From Lachnospiraceae bacterium UBA1712 (GTDB lineage: Bacteria; Bacillota; Clostridia; Lachnospirales; Lachnospiraceae), in contig DCJA01000018.1 of assembly GCA_002317175.1 (NCBI GenBank), forward strand, positions 35,688 through 99,687: a stretch of DNA of 64,000 nt. The letters are read 5' to 3'. A model generated the notes under the pieces. The model was not told the DNA's origin. It searched no databases and saw nothing but the letters and a program-made list of their open reading frames with translations. Shown here in pieces: positions 17,822 through 25,167 of this stretch. Within the stretch, counting starts at the first letter, position 1. Each line of letters starts with the position of its first letter. The position numbers and the translations under genes were made by a program.

Positions 17822-19024
17822 ATGAACACAACCACACAACTTAATTCTATGAGCGAATCATTATCACTTAAATCTACGAACAACTCATCATCACTCAAAG
17901 AGCGCCAGTGTCTATATTTCCTACAGGGCACAGAACTAATCGGCAATGTCACAATAAGAAAACTACATAATTATTTTGGAAGTTATGAGAATACATATCT
18001 CGCTTCAGAAAAGGAATTGTCTTCGCTACTTTCCGCTAAGATGCTATCCCGCTTTCTAAATGACAAAGCTAGAAAAGACATCGAATACGAATATAGCCGG
18101 CTTGCGAGGTCCGATATTCATTATTACACGGATTGCGATAGCGAATACCCCCATCGACTATTTGAGTTGCATGACTATCCTCCTGCAATTCTAGTCAACG
18201 GAGAGCTTCCCAATCCTTCCATACCTTCGATTGCTATCATTGGAGCACGAAACTGCAGCAATTATGGACGTGCCATGACTGAAGAATATACCAGTGCAAT
18301 AGCCAAAAGCGGAATTCAGATTATCAGCGGAATGGCAATGGGCATTGATGGAATAGCCGGACGAGTTGCCCTTAGGTCCAATGGAAGAAGCTTTGCTGTG
18401 CTAGGGTGTGGTCCGGATGTCTGCTACCCTTCTACCAATAGAGACCTTTTTGACAGTTTGCGTATCAATGGTGGTATTATTTCAGAATATACTCTGGGAA
18501 CTCCAGGAGCTGGCTGGCACTTTCCTATGCGCAACAGAATTATATCTGCTTTATCTGATGTGCTACTGGTAATGGAAGCCAAAGAAAAAAGCGGAACCAT
18601 GATTACCGTTGATTTTGCTCTGGAGCTAGGCAGAGAAGTATATGTTCTTCCTGGCAGAAATCATGATGTTATGAGTACTGGTTGTAATCAGCTCATCAAG
18701 CAGGGGGCACACATCTTATTATCTCCTGAAGATTTCATCACAGATTTTCTTACCAGTATGGTTGAAAAAGCTGAATATCAGGATTACTTCTCTTCTCTTT
18801 CTGACGAAAGCACACTCCATAAAGACGGCCCTATCTTCAATTCACCGGAAGAACAACTTATATATAACTGTCTTGACTACACGCCTCAGCCACTCGACCA
18901 GATTTACAGAAAGGTCAATGCTCAGATTCCTATCACTATTTCTGGTCTTATGGTCACATTGACCAACCTATCTGTTGCAGGATATGTAACATCTATCGGA
19001 GGTTCAAACTATGCATGGAAATAA
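17822..19024 (+). CDS. dprA: DNA-processing protein DprA
   Basis: 400 aa. It has an N-terminal helical region, then a Rossmann-like DprA core: PSIAIIGARNCSNYGRAMTE near residue 140, SGMAMGIDGIAG near residue 173, FAVLGCGPDVCYPSTNRDLF near residue 193, GWHFPMRNRIISALSDVLLV near residue 236 and KSGTMITVDFALELGREVYV. A winged-helix-like tail follows (PQPLDQIYRKVNAQIP). DprA loads RecA on incoming single-stranded DNA. The ATG at 17822 lacks an obvious ribosome site, and the first 25 Ser/Thr/Asn-rich residues may be untranslated. Confidence 0.92.
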   Translation: MNTTTQLNSMSESLSLKSTNNSSSLKERQCLYFLQGTELIGNVTIRKLHNYFGSYENTYLASEKELSSLLSAKMLSRFLNDKARKDIEYEYSRLARSDIHYYTDCDSEYPHRLFELHDYPPAILVNGELPNPSIPSIAIIGARNCSNYGRAMTEEYTSAIAKSGIQIISGMAMGIDGIAGRVALRSNGRSFAVLGCGPDVCYPSTNRDLFDSLRINGGIISEYTLGTPGAGWHFPMRNRIISALSDVLLVMEAKEKSGTMITVDFALELGREVYVLPGRNHDVMSTGCNQLIKQGAHILLSPEDFITDFLTSMVEKAEYQDYFSSLSDESTLHKDGPIFNSPEEQLIYNCLDYTPQPLDQIYRKVNAQIPITISGLMVTLTNLSVAGYVTSIGGSNYAWK

Positions 19025-19088
19025 AAATGTGTTAGAATACTACTGTATTAACAATGCGTATTTACAGCGTAACACAAGGAGGTCGAAT

Positions 19089-19373
19089 ATGAGCTCTACT
19101 ACTATTACATTCCGAACAGACTCTGCGGTCAAAGAACAGGCAAGCCAAATATACGAATCACTAGGTATGAATCTATCTACTGCATTAAATATGTTTATGA
19201 AACAAACAATTCTTAAGCAAGCTTTTCCTTGTTGTTTAGATTCTGAAATTGCAAGTGATTCAAAATCCACTTATCCTGATGGTTTTTTTGAACTTTTGGG
19301 AACTGGCGACAATTTAGGTTTTGATGAAGAACCTGAAGATTTTCTTCCTTCTCCCGTCGCTCCATTATTATAG
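19089..19373 (+). CDS. RelB/DinJ-family antitoxin
   Basis: About 94 aa. TTITFRTDSAVKEQASQIYE then SLGMNLSTALNMFMKQTILK is the ribbon-helix-helix of RelB/DinJ antitoxins. I start it at the ATG at 19089, since AAGGAGG lies seven bases upstream. The acidic tail (DEEPEDF) is the toxin-binding part. It is followed 19 bp later not by a RelE/YafQ toxin but by a PIN-domain gene, an uncommon pairing. It lies 64 bp downstream of dprA on the same strand. Confidence 0.85.
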   Translation: MSSTTITFRTDSAVKEQASQIYESLGMNLSTALNMFMKQTILKQAFPCCLDSEIASDSKSTYPDGFFELLGTGDNLGFDEEPEDFLPSPVAPLL

Positions 19374-19392
19374 TTACTAATGAGGATAAATT

Positions 19393-19794
19393 ATGCTCTA
19401 CTTCTTAGATACAAACATTATTATTTATTCGTTGAAAAATAGTTTCCCCTCCATCAGGGAACACTTCGAAGCTACGCCTATGCAATCAATTGTGATCCCA
19501 TCAATTGTATTGTCTGAAATCGAATATGGCGCACACAAAAGCAATGATTACAACAAAACCATAAGCATATATAACAAATTCACCAGTTGCTTTGAATCTG
19601 TTTCATTTTCCCAAAACGCATCAAAAACATATGGATCAATTCGAAGCTATCTAGAAAGCATGGGTACTCCGATAGGACAAAACGATTTAATAATAGCATC
19701 AATGGTCCTCTCCAAAAATGGAATACTAGTCACACACAACACAAAGGAATTTTCACGCATTCCTGGACTAAAAATAGAAGACTGGACAAACTAA
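19393..19794 (+). CDS. PIN-domain ribonuclease toxin (VapC-like)
   Basis: 133 aa. YFLDTNIIIYSLKN (Asp at residue 5), PSIVLSEIEYGAHKS (Glu near 44) and GQNDLIIASM (Asp near 99) form the acidic PIN centre; the end VTHNTKEFSRIPGLKIEDW matches the VapC at 14886-15287. A GAGGATAAATT ribosome site precedes ATG 19393. Its partner upstream is RelB/DinJ-like rather than AbrB- or Phd-like, which suggests a mixed module. The stop codon lies inside the loop of a 13-bp hairpin. Confidence 0.88.
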   Translation: MLYFLDTNIIIYSLKNSFPSIREHFEATPMQSIVIPSIVLSEIEYGAHKSNDYNKTISIYNKFTSCFESVSFSQNASKTYGSIRSYLESMGTPIGQNDLIIASMVLSKNGILVTHNTKEFSRIPGLKIEDWTN

Positions 19795-19809
19795 CCTGTC
19801 CAGTCTTCT
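19776..19809. terminator. Bidirectional hairpin terminator between the PIN toxin gene and ribF
   Basis: AGAAGACTGGACA and TGTCCAGTCTTCT form a perfect 13-bp stem with an 8-base loop. On the minus strand it is followed by ATTTTTAG, fitting ribF termination. The 5' arm overlaps the last codons of the PIN gene. Confidence 0.7.
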
Positions 19810-19838
19810 ATAAACCATACTTATTACAATATTCATAT

Positions 19839-20825
19839 TCAATTTGCATGAATTATCTGTTCAATATCACTCTCTATCTGAGCCTTCAATTCCTCCACTG
19901 ATGCAAATCGACGTTCTGGCCTTACCATTCGTAACAGATTCACCGTAATTGTTTTTCCATAAAGATCGCCATCAAAATCAAAGATAAAGGTTTCAACCAC
20001 TACTTTCTTTTCATCAGTAACAGTGGGCTTCACACCCACATTGGTTATTCCTCTGTAATGTCCACCGCCAAATGAAATCATGGCTTCATAGACTCCAAAT
20101 GGTGGCAACAGTTTATCGTCTTCAGGAATCAGATTAACAGTAGGAAGACCAATTGTTCTTCCAATCTGTTTTCCCTTTGTTACAACACCAGTCACACTAT
20201 AATATGCTCCAATATGCTCAGTAACCAGTTCCATTTGTCCTGCTTCAACTTCTTTTCTGATCAAAGTTGAACTAATATCTTCGCACGAACTCTTATCATC
20301 TTCTGCCACAACACTATTAGCTTCTTTAATGTCTTTGTCAGAAGCATAACTATCGCTTTTTCCCGCTTTTACCTTGTCGCAAATCTTAACTTCAAATCCA
20401 AGCTCATTGCCCAGTTTATTAAGAAGTTCAACATCACCTTTACCTTTATCTCCAAAGGTAAAGTCTGGACCACACACTACAGCCTTAGTATGCATCTTCT
20501 TAATAAGAATATCCTGCACAAAGTCTGCTGCTGCAACAGCCGCACTCTCTTTGTTAAGAGGATACTCCACCAGCACATCCACACCCAGTTTTGCAAATAT
20601 ATGTCGCTTCTCATCTCTTGTGGTAAGTCCCTTATAGCTTCCATCGCCAAAAAAAGCCGCAGGACTTGGTTCAAAAGTAAATACTGCAGTCTTATAGCCT
20701 TTAGACTTATAATCCATAATCTCTTCTATGAGTTTCTGATGTCCTCTGTGGATTCCATCAAACTTACCTATTGCAACACTATATTCACCTTCAAGTTCAA
20801 ATTCAGTAGTTTCTATTATTTCCAA
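19839..20825 (-). CDS. ribF: Bifunctional riboflavin kinase/FAD synthetase RibF
   Basis: About 328 aa. The N-terminal FAD synthetase part has VAIGKFDGIHRGHQKLIEE and VFTFEPSPAAFF; the kinase half has GKQIGRTIGLPTVNL and YGKTITVNLLRMVRPE. A linker of about 30 acidic residues (near 165-195) replaces the usual short junction before SSTLIRKEV. It converts riboflavin to FMN and FAD and so feeds the ligand of the FMN riboswitch at 50.9 kb. I favour a TTG start at 20825 behind AAGGAG; an ATG at 20849 is the alternative. It follows the HEPN gene closely and may share its transcript. Confidence 0.9.
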   Translation of the reverse strand: MEIIETTEFELEGEYSVAIGKFDGIHRGHQKLIEEIMDYKSKGYKTAVFTFEPSPAAFFGDGSYKGLTTRDEKRHIFAKLGVDVLVEYPLNKESAAVAAADFVQDILIKKMHTKAVVCGPDFTFGDKGKGDVELLNKLGNELGFEVKICDKVKAGKSDSYASDKDIKEANSVVAEDDKSSCEDISSTLIRKEVEAGQMELVTEHIGAYYSVTGVVTKGKQIGRTIGLPTVNLIPEDDKLLPPFGVYEAMISFGGGHYRGITNVGVKPTVTDEKKVVVETFIFDFDGDLYGKTITVNLLRMVRPERRFASVEELKAQIESDIEQIIHAN

Positions 20826-20873
20826 TCTAGAATACTCCTTATTTTCCATTAATACTTTTTGACTACTCAATAA

Positions 20874-21278
20874 CTACTGTAAAATTCCCTGCTCCACCAG
20901 ATAATGTTTGATTGCATTTGAAAATTCTTCAGCTCTTTCTATCTGTTTCTTAGCCTCTTCACTAGAAGCAATGAAAAAATCTAAATAGTCTGCTTTCTCT
21001 CGGTTGTTAGATGCTTGCGTTATTATTTTCGAAAGTCCTTTTGGAAAGATTTCGTCTTTTATATAGTTCTGATTAAAAAAGGCAATAACTCCGCTGTGTT
21101 TACTACTATCAAAACCTTTCAATGCATTAACTGACCTAATAGCATGAAAAATTGAGTAATATGCTCTGTTCAGCGCATTTTTATATCTGCCATTTTCATA
21201 CATAAGTCTGGCATCTTCAAGGTTTTCCAGACTAGTTTCAAAGCGATATCGGGATAATTCTTTTACGCGCTCTTCCAT
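20874..21278 (-). CDS. HEPN-domain toxin of a HEPN/MNT module
   Basis: 134 aa, all helical. The HEPN motif R-x6-H is seen as NRAYYSIFHAIRS near residue 40; KHSGVIAFFNQNYI and YLDFFIASSEEAKKQIERAE follow as in C-terminal-half HEPN proteins. HEPN toxins are metal-independent RNases or are AMPylated by their MNT partner. The gene overlaps the nucleotidyltransferase by 16 bp in the order MNT then HEPN. It ends about 50 bp before the RibF start. Confidence 0.85.
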   Translation of the reverse strand: MEERVKELSRYRFETSLENLEDARLMYENGRYKNALNRAYYSIFHAIRSVNALKGFDSSKHSGVIAFFNQNYIKDEIFPKGLSKIITQASNNREKADYLDFFIASSEEAKKQIERAEEFSNAIKHYLVEQGILQ

Positions 21279-21805
21279 AAAACAATCCCCTCTCTGTCAA
21301 CATTTTTATAAAACGGAAGTGTCGTTTTCCACTTCATAAATTCGCTCTGTTCAATGGATATAACAGATAATGTAATACCCAAATCCAACTGGTAGTCAAC
21401 CACAACATCTGACATCCTATCATATTGTTCTTCTGTCTGCTCTTCTCTCAGCACAAGTGCCATATCAACATCAGATTCCTCAGTTTCCTGCCCTCTTGCA
21501 TATGAGCCATAAAGCACTATCTCTGCAATACTACTGCCATAGATTTCCCCGAAAGCTTCACACATCTCATACAGTTTTTTTATAATTTCAGGATGTTTAC
21601 TGTTGAGTTTAATCCGCTGTCTCCAATTACGGTAATCACCGCTTTTTACTCTTCTGTCACAAGGATATTCGGCACTTTTTGGAATCAGCCACTGATTACC
21701 GAGTTTTTCCCCTTCCAAAGCACCTTGGATAAGCATTCTTCTGATGTTTCCCGGATCCTTCCCGGAGATTTTGGCATATTGTGATACTGTATAATATTCA
21801 CTCAT
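21263..21805 (-). CDS. MNT-type minimal nucleotidyltransferase antitoxin with N-terminal helix-turn-helix
   Basis: About 180 aa. Residues 1-50 (YTVSQYAKISGKDPGNIRRM then LGNQWLIPK) look like an excisionase/MerR-type DNA-binding domain. Residues 60-180 hold the Pol-beta-type centre GSYARGQETEESDVDMAL, the GS-x-DxD motif. In HEPN/MNT pairs the nucleotidyltransferase AMPylates and neutralises the RNase. The fused DNA-binding domain could give autoregulation, which ordinary MNT proteins lack. ATG 21805 follows GGAGGGAG; an upstream in-frame ATG at 21838 is less likely. Confidence 0.85.
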   Translation of the reverse strand: MSEYYTVSQYAKISGKDPGNIRRMLIQGALEGEKLGNQWLIPKSAEYPCDRRVKSGDYRNWRQRIKLNSKHPEIIKKLYEMCEAFGEIYGSSIAEIVLYGSYARGQETEESDVDMALVLREEQTEEQYDRMSDVVVDYQLDLGITLSVISIEQSEFMKWKTTLPFYKNVDREGIVLWKSA

Positions 21806-21969
21806 ATAATGCATCTCCCTCCAAGTAAACATTAACACGCTGTCGTGTAAATGTCAATCAAGCTATCAATCCAAAATATCCTTACCCGTTTGCACCTGCC
21901 TATCCTACAAGTATATACCAATATTTATATCATAAAGCAGAAAAGATTATACCATACCTGCATCAGATA

Positions 21970-21998
21970 TTGACAAAAAAACTTACTCTTGCTATAGT
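21970..21998 (+). promoter_or_regulatory. Promoter of the Mn2+-riboswitch transcript
   Basis: TTGACA (21970-21975), 17 bp, TATAGT (21993-21998), a near-consensus sigma-A promoter just upstream of the riboswitch. Confidence 0.7.
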
Positions 21999-22002
21999 TA
22001 GC

Positions 22003-22097
22003 CTAATCTCCGTGAGGGAGTAGCAAGCGGCACATACCGGATTAAGTCAACAATCGCGACGCAATGGGCGTCTGGCTTAATTTAAAATGCGAGACTC
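22003..22097 (+). promoter_or_regulatory. yybP-ykoY (Mn2+-sensing) riboswitch
   Basis: The two conserved blocks of this RNA are present: GAGGGAGTAGC near 22014 and GCGAGACTC near 22089, separated by paired arms. Known members bind Mn2+ at the junction of these blocks and switch on efflux genes. The 3' conserved block shares bases with the terminator's 5' arm, fitting an ON switch that prevents termination. It precedes a cation exchanger gene by about 100 bp. A covariance-model search would settle it. Confidence 0.75.
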
Positions 22098-22132
22098 ATG
22101 TATAGCAATCGCTATATGTGCAGTCTTTTTTT
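22093..22132 (+). terminator. Riboswitch-controlled intrinsic terminator
   Basis: GACTCATGTATAGC pairs with GCTATATGTGCAGTC around an AATC loop, followed by seven T. It lies before the exchanger gene, so it acts as an attenuator, not a gene end. Confidence 0.75.
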
Positions 22133-22196
22133 ATTGTTTATGTCAGATTTGCGGAGATTAAAGTGTATTGTATTAATTTAATATGGAGGGTATATT

Positions 22197-23255
22197 ATGA
22201 TTCCTGTATTATTGTTTGTTTTAGGACTTGTTTTACTAATCAAGGGTGGTGACTGGTTTGTAGATGGAGCAGTTGGTATTGCACATCGATTCAATATGCC
22301 AGAAATCCTTATTGGTGCCACTGTTGTGTCAATTGGAACTACACTTCCAGAGGTAATGGTTTCAGCCGGTGGTGCGCTCAAAGGTATTGGTGCCATGGCT
22401 TATGGAAATGCGCTGGGTTCAATTATATGTAACACCGCTCTTATTGCTGCTATTACAATAGCTGTTAAGCCTTCAACTATTGATAAAAAGAGTTTGAAGA
22501 CTCCAGTTATATTCTTTACTCTGGCAGCTATTATCTACGTGTTTGTATCATACTTTACTGGCTCATTTTCAAGAATCTCAGGTGTTTTACTGTTAACACT
22601 GTTTGTTATCTATATGGCACTTTCTATCAAGCAGGCTATTGCTGCTAAAGAAGTTACTCCAGCAGTTACTGATACTCCGACAGATAAAGTACAAACTGTA
22701 AATGAAAACGCCGAAGAAAATGCTATCGAAAACAGCGCCAATTCTACTGAAGCAGATGGCAATGAAAAGAAATCCTTCAAGGATTCAACTGCCAAGGATA
22801 TCTTCTTTCTTATATTAGGAGCTGCACTTATTGCTTACGGAGCTAATCTTCTTGTAGACAATGGAACTATTATCGCTACAGCTCTTGGTGTTCCTGATGC
22901 TGTTATCGCTCTTACATTTGTAGCTCTTGGAACTTCACTTCCAGAGCTTGTAACAGCAATTACATCACTTGCCAAGGGGTCAGGAGCCCTTTCTCTCGGC
23001 AACATCATTGGAGCCAATATGTTCAACATGGTTCTTGTAACTGGACTTTCAGTCACTCTGGCACCATTTGATGTACCATGTGATAAGTTCATTGCCGGTA
23101 TCAACTCTTCGCTCGTAGTTGATATTCCTGTAATGATTTTCGTATCACTTGTACTTATAGTTCCAGCACTTATTCGTGGCAAAATGTCCAGAATCCAGGG
23201 AATTGTACTTCTTGCAACATATGCTGCATTCTGTGCATTCCAGTTTATATTCTAG
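22197..23255 (+). CDS. CaCA-family Na+/Ca2+ exchanger-like cation antiporter
   Basis: 352 aa with about ten membrane segments in two homologous halves. The alpha repeats read ATVVSIGTTLPEVMVSAGGA near residue 42 and LTFVALGTSLPELVTAITS near residue 242, with the ion-binding acidic residues. An acidic loop (residues 155-195, rich in Glu, Asn and Thr) joins the halves. The family exports Ca2+ against Na+ or H+. Control by a Mn2+ riboswitch suggests this member handles Mn2+; that is inference. GGAGGG precedes ATG 22197. Confidence 0.9.
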   Translation: MIPVLLFVLGLVLLIKGGDWFVDGAVGIAHRFNMPEILIGATVVSIGTTLPEVMVSAGGALKGIGAMAYGNALGSIICNTALIAAITIAVKPSTIDKKSLKTPVIFFTLAAIIYVFVSYFTGSFSRISGVLLLTLFVIYMALSIKQAIAAKEVTPAVTDTPTDKVQTVNENAEENAIENSANSTEADGNEKKSFKDSTAKDIFFLILGAALIAYGANLLVDNGTIIATALGVPDAVIALTFVALGTSLPELVTAITSLAKGSGALSLGNIIGANMFNMVLVTGLSVTLAPFDVPCDKFIAGINSSLVVDIPVMIFVSLVLIVPALIRGKMSRIQGIVLLATYAAFCAFQFIF

Positions 23256-23279
23256 AATTTCCACTATTGTATAGCAAAT

Positions 23280-23313
23280 AAGACCTCTGAATTTGATGAT
23301 TCAGAGGTCTTTT
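23280..23313 (+). terminator. Terminator after the exchanger gene
   Basis: AAGACCTCTGAAT and ATTCAGAGGTCTT form a perfect 13-bp stem around TTGATG, with T's following on both strands. Confidence 0.85.
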
Positions 23314-23404
23314 CAAATAATCATTATTTGTACAGTATTATTATTATTTCCGCTTCAGTATTATTATTCATAAAGCATTCCACTGATGAACTTTGGGCAT
23401 GTTG

Positions 23405-24757
23405 TCATATTAATTCCAACAGCCTATCCACATTCGCGTAGTAATCCCCGTCCCAGTTCACATCCAGCTTAATATCTGCAAATGCTTCATATATCGGCAT
23501 GCGTTCTTCATACAGTTTCTTAAGTTTATCACCAGCTGATAAAGGTCTGCCTTCTGTGGCCAGCTTTTCCAGTTGCTGATTTAAGAATACTATTTTTCCA
23601 TTCTGCTTAAGTGCAGTTCTGTTGTCTTCTCTAAGAACAGCACCACCACCTGTAGCTATGATAATTCCGCTTTCCTTTGCGAACTTCTTGACAACCAGGC
23701 TTTCCTTTTCCCTAAACTCATCTACTCCATGACTGGTAATGTAATCTCCAGCCTTCATACCATATTCCAAGGTGAATTCGTCATCAGTATCTATAAGTTT
23801 TCTTCCAAGGCGCTCACAAAGCATTTTTCCCATTGTAGTCTTGCCACATCCAGGCATTCCAATAAGTACAATGTTCTCCTTCTGGCCTCTTACATAGCTT
23901 ACAACTTTTTCAATCTCATCAATGGCATCCTTAGAAAGCTTTGAATCAATTTTAAGATCAACTTTATCAAGTTCATCCGCATGTTTCCATATTTCTTCTG
24001 CATACCAGCCTTGAGCAATGAGCATTGCCAGTCCACATGTAGCAGCTATTCCTCGCTTTTTAGCCTCCATAACCAGATATGTATCAAGCGGATTGTATAT
24101 TACATCTATTACAGCCTCCAGGCTGTCAAATAAGCCAAGATCAATTGGCATAGCATCATTGTTAGGATACATTCCAACTGGGGTTGTATTAACCAGAATT
24201 GACGCATCCTTCCATTCTTCAAACTGACTATAATCAGACTTAACGATATCCTGTCCATCTTTCCAATATGCAGGGCGACTGTTCTTATTATCTGCTGAAG
24301 TCTCAGATTTATCTCCACATCCTGCTTCATTCTTCTTACGCGAAACCACGGTTACAGACTTAGCCCCACTTTTGAGTGCCACATAAGTAGCTGTTTTAGA
24401 AGTTCCACCACTTCCCAGAATTACGACCTTTTTATCTTTCCAGTCTGCTCCTATGCTCTTTGCCAAATATGCAAAACCCAGGCAATCTGTATTAAAACCA
24501 AGTACCTTATCCCCCATATTAAGAAGTGTATTGACGCATCCAATATCTGTCGCAATCTCGTCTGGCTGGCAGTGCTTCATGGCAACTTCTTTATACGGAA
24601 TCGTAACATTGATTCCCTCAAAATCAGCTTTCTCTAGAAACTCATCCACCTCTTCCCTACTAACAGGTATAAGACCATAATCTGGCTTTCCCATCTGACT
24701 ATGTAATACCGGCGAAAAGCTATGCCCAAGTTTCTCACCTAATAAACCATATTTCAT
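23405..24757 (-). CDS. Bifunctional shikimate dehydrogenase - shikimate kinase fusion (AroE-AroK)
   Basis: 450 aa. Residues 1-275 are shikimate dehydrogenase: GHSFSPVLHSQ, GINVTIPYKE, NTD near 93, the NADP loop VILGSGGTSKTA near 113 and VIYNPLDT. A 25-residue Lys/Asp-rich insertion lies near 145-170. Residues 285-450 are shikimate kinase: IGMPGCGKTTMGKML (Walker A), DTDDEFT, REKESLVVKKF, ATGGGAVLRE and GRPLS. The two catalyse consecutive steps from 3-dehydroshikimate to shikimate-3-phosphate. It stands alone on the minus strand, separate from other aro genes. Confidence 0.93.
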   Translation of the reverse strand: MKYGLLGEKLGHSFSPVLHSQMGKPDYGLIPVSREEVDEFLEKADFEGINVTIPYKEVAMKHCQPDEIATDIGCVNTLLNMGDKVLGFNTDCLGFAYLAKSIGADWKDKKVVILGSGGTSKTATYVALKSGAKSVTVVSRKKNEAGCGDKSETSADNKNSRPAYWKDGQDIVKSDYSQFEEWKDASILVNTTPVGMYPNNDAMPIDLGLFDSLEAVIDVIYNPLDTYLVMEAKKRGIAATCGLAMLIAQGWYAEEIWKHADELDKVDLKIDSKLSKDAIDEIEKVVSYVRGQKENIVLIGMPGCGKTTMGKMLCERLGRKLIDTDDEFTLEYGMKAGDYITSHGVDEFREKESLVVKKFAKESGIIIATGGGAVLREDNRTALKQNGKIVFLNQQLEKLATEGRPLSAGDKLKKLYEERMPIYEAFADIKLDVNWDGDYYANVDRLLELI

Positions 24758-24800
24758 ATCTGTTTCTCCCTAATAATCCTATTTCAATCCAATCCAAGTA

Positions 24801-24828
24801 TTGAAAAATAAAATCAAAAGCGTATAAT
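24801..24828 (+). promoter_or_regulatory. Promoter of the antisense antitoxin RNA
   Basis: TTGAAA (24801-24806), a 16-bp spacer and TATAAT (24823-24828) point rightward toward the convergent toxin gene; no plus-strand coding gene follows. Confidence 0.65.
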
Positions 24829-24834
24829 TTCATT

Positions 24835-24932
24835 ATAAAAACAAAGGCACTGCCGATAGACGGCTAGCCCAATTTATATTGGTTACAAAAAACGATCGCC
24901 ATAAGTTTGGAAGCTACTGGCGGTCGTTTTTA
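24835..24932 (+). ncRNA. Candidate antisense RNA antitoxin
   Basis: A roughly 98-nt transcript is predicted from the promoter at 24801-24828 to the hairpin at 24891-24932. It would be complementary to the last codons and 3' end of the small toxin mRNA on the other strand, the overlap arrangement seen in txpA/RatA and bsrG/SR4. Its 5' part carries a short hairpin (GCCGATAGACGGC). Confidence 0.6.
24891..24932. terminator. Bidirectional terminator shared by toxin mRNA and antisense RNA
   Basis: AACGATCGCCA (24891-24901) pairs with TGGCGGTCGTT (24918-24928), with T runs on both strands. The toxin stop codon lies in the loop. Confidence 0.75.
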
Positions 24933-25021
24933 TTGTGTTCGATATATCTTCCAACTGCAATTCCTGTTGAAAAAATGGTAATAACGGCAGCAACCGCACC
25001 TAATATTTCCATAACTATCAT
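24914..25021 (-). CDS. Small hydrophobic type I toxin-like peptide
   Basis: I found this 35-aa gene by translating the minus strand. It starts at ATG 25021 with GGAGGG eight bases upstream and reads MIVMEILGAVAAVITIFSTG then IAVGRYIEHNKNDRQ: one membrane helix followed by a charged tail, the plan of Fst/TxpA/BsrG-like toxins. It has its own promoter, a long structured leader, and a convergent antisense RNA at its 3' end. Such peptides depolarise the membrane when the antisense RNA is lost. The annotation is structural; no homologue search was possible. Confidence 0.72.
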   Translation of the reverse strand: MIVMEILGAVAAVITIFSTGIAVGRYIEHNKNDRQ

Positions 25022-25138
25022 CGCAGAAGCCCTCCTTTCATCTGATTCCTATATAAGGTATCTATATATTCAGAGGGTCACAGTCCCTCTGCTTGAGGGA
25101 TAACCGCCTACCGCTTACGGCAGAGCCTTCTCATAACT

Positions 25139-25167
25139 ATTGTAAGTTTTTATCTTTAATATTGCAA
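25139..25167 (-). promoter_or_regulatory. Promoter of the type I toxin mRNA
   Basis: On the minus strand TTGCAA (25162-25167), 17 bp, TACAAT (25139-25144). It overlaps the 3' end of dus. The resulting leader of about 110 nt has stable hairpins (for example CCCTC...GAGGG near 25075-25100) before the ribosome site. Confidence 0.55.

Noticed and set aside
24879..25103. 74-codon plus-strand frame
   Set aside because: Antisense to the small toxin gene; no ribosome site, and the plus-strand RNA predicted here is shorter.
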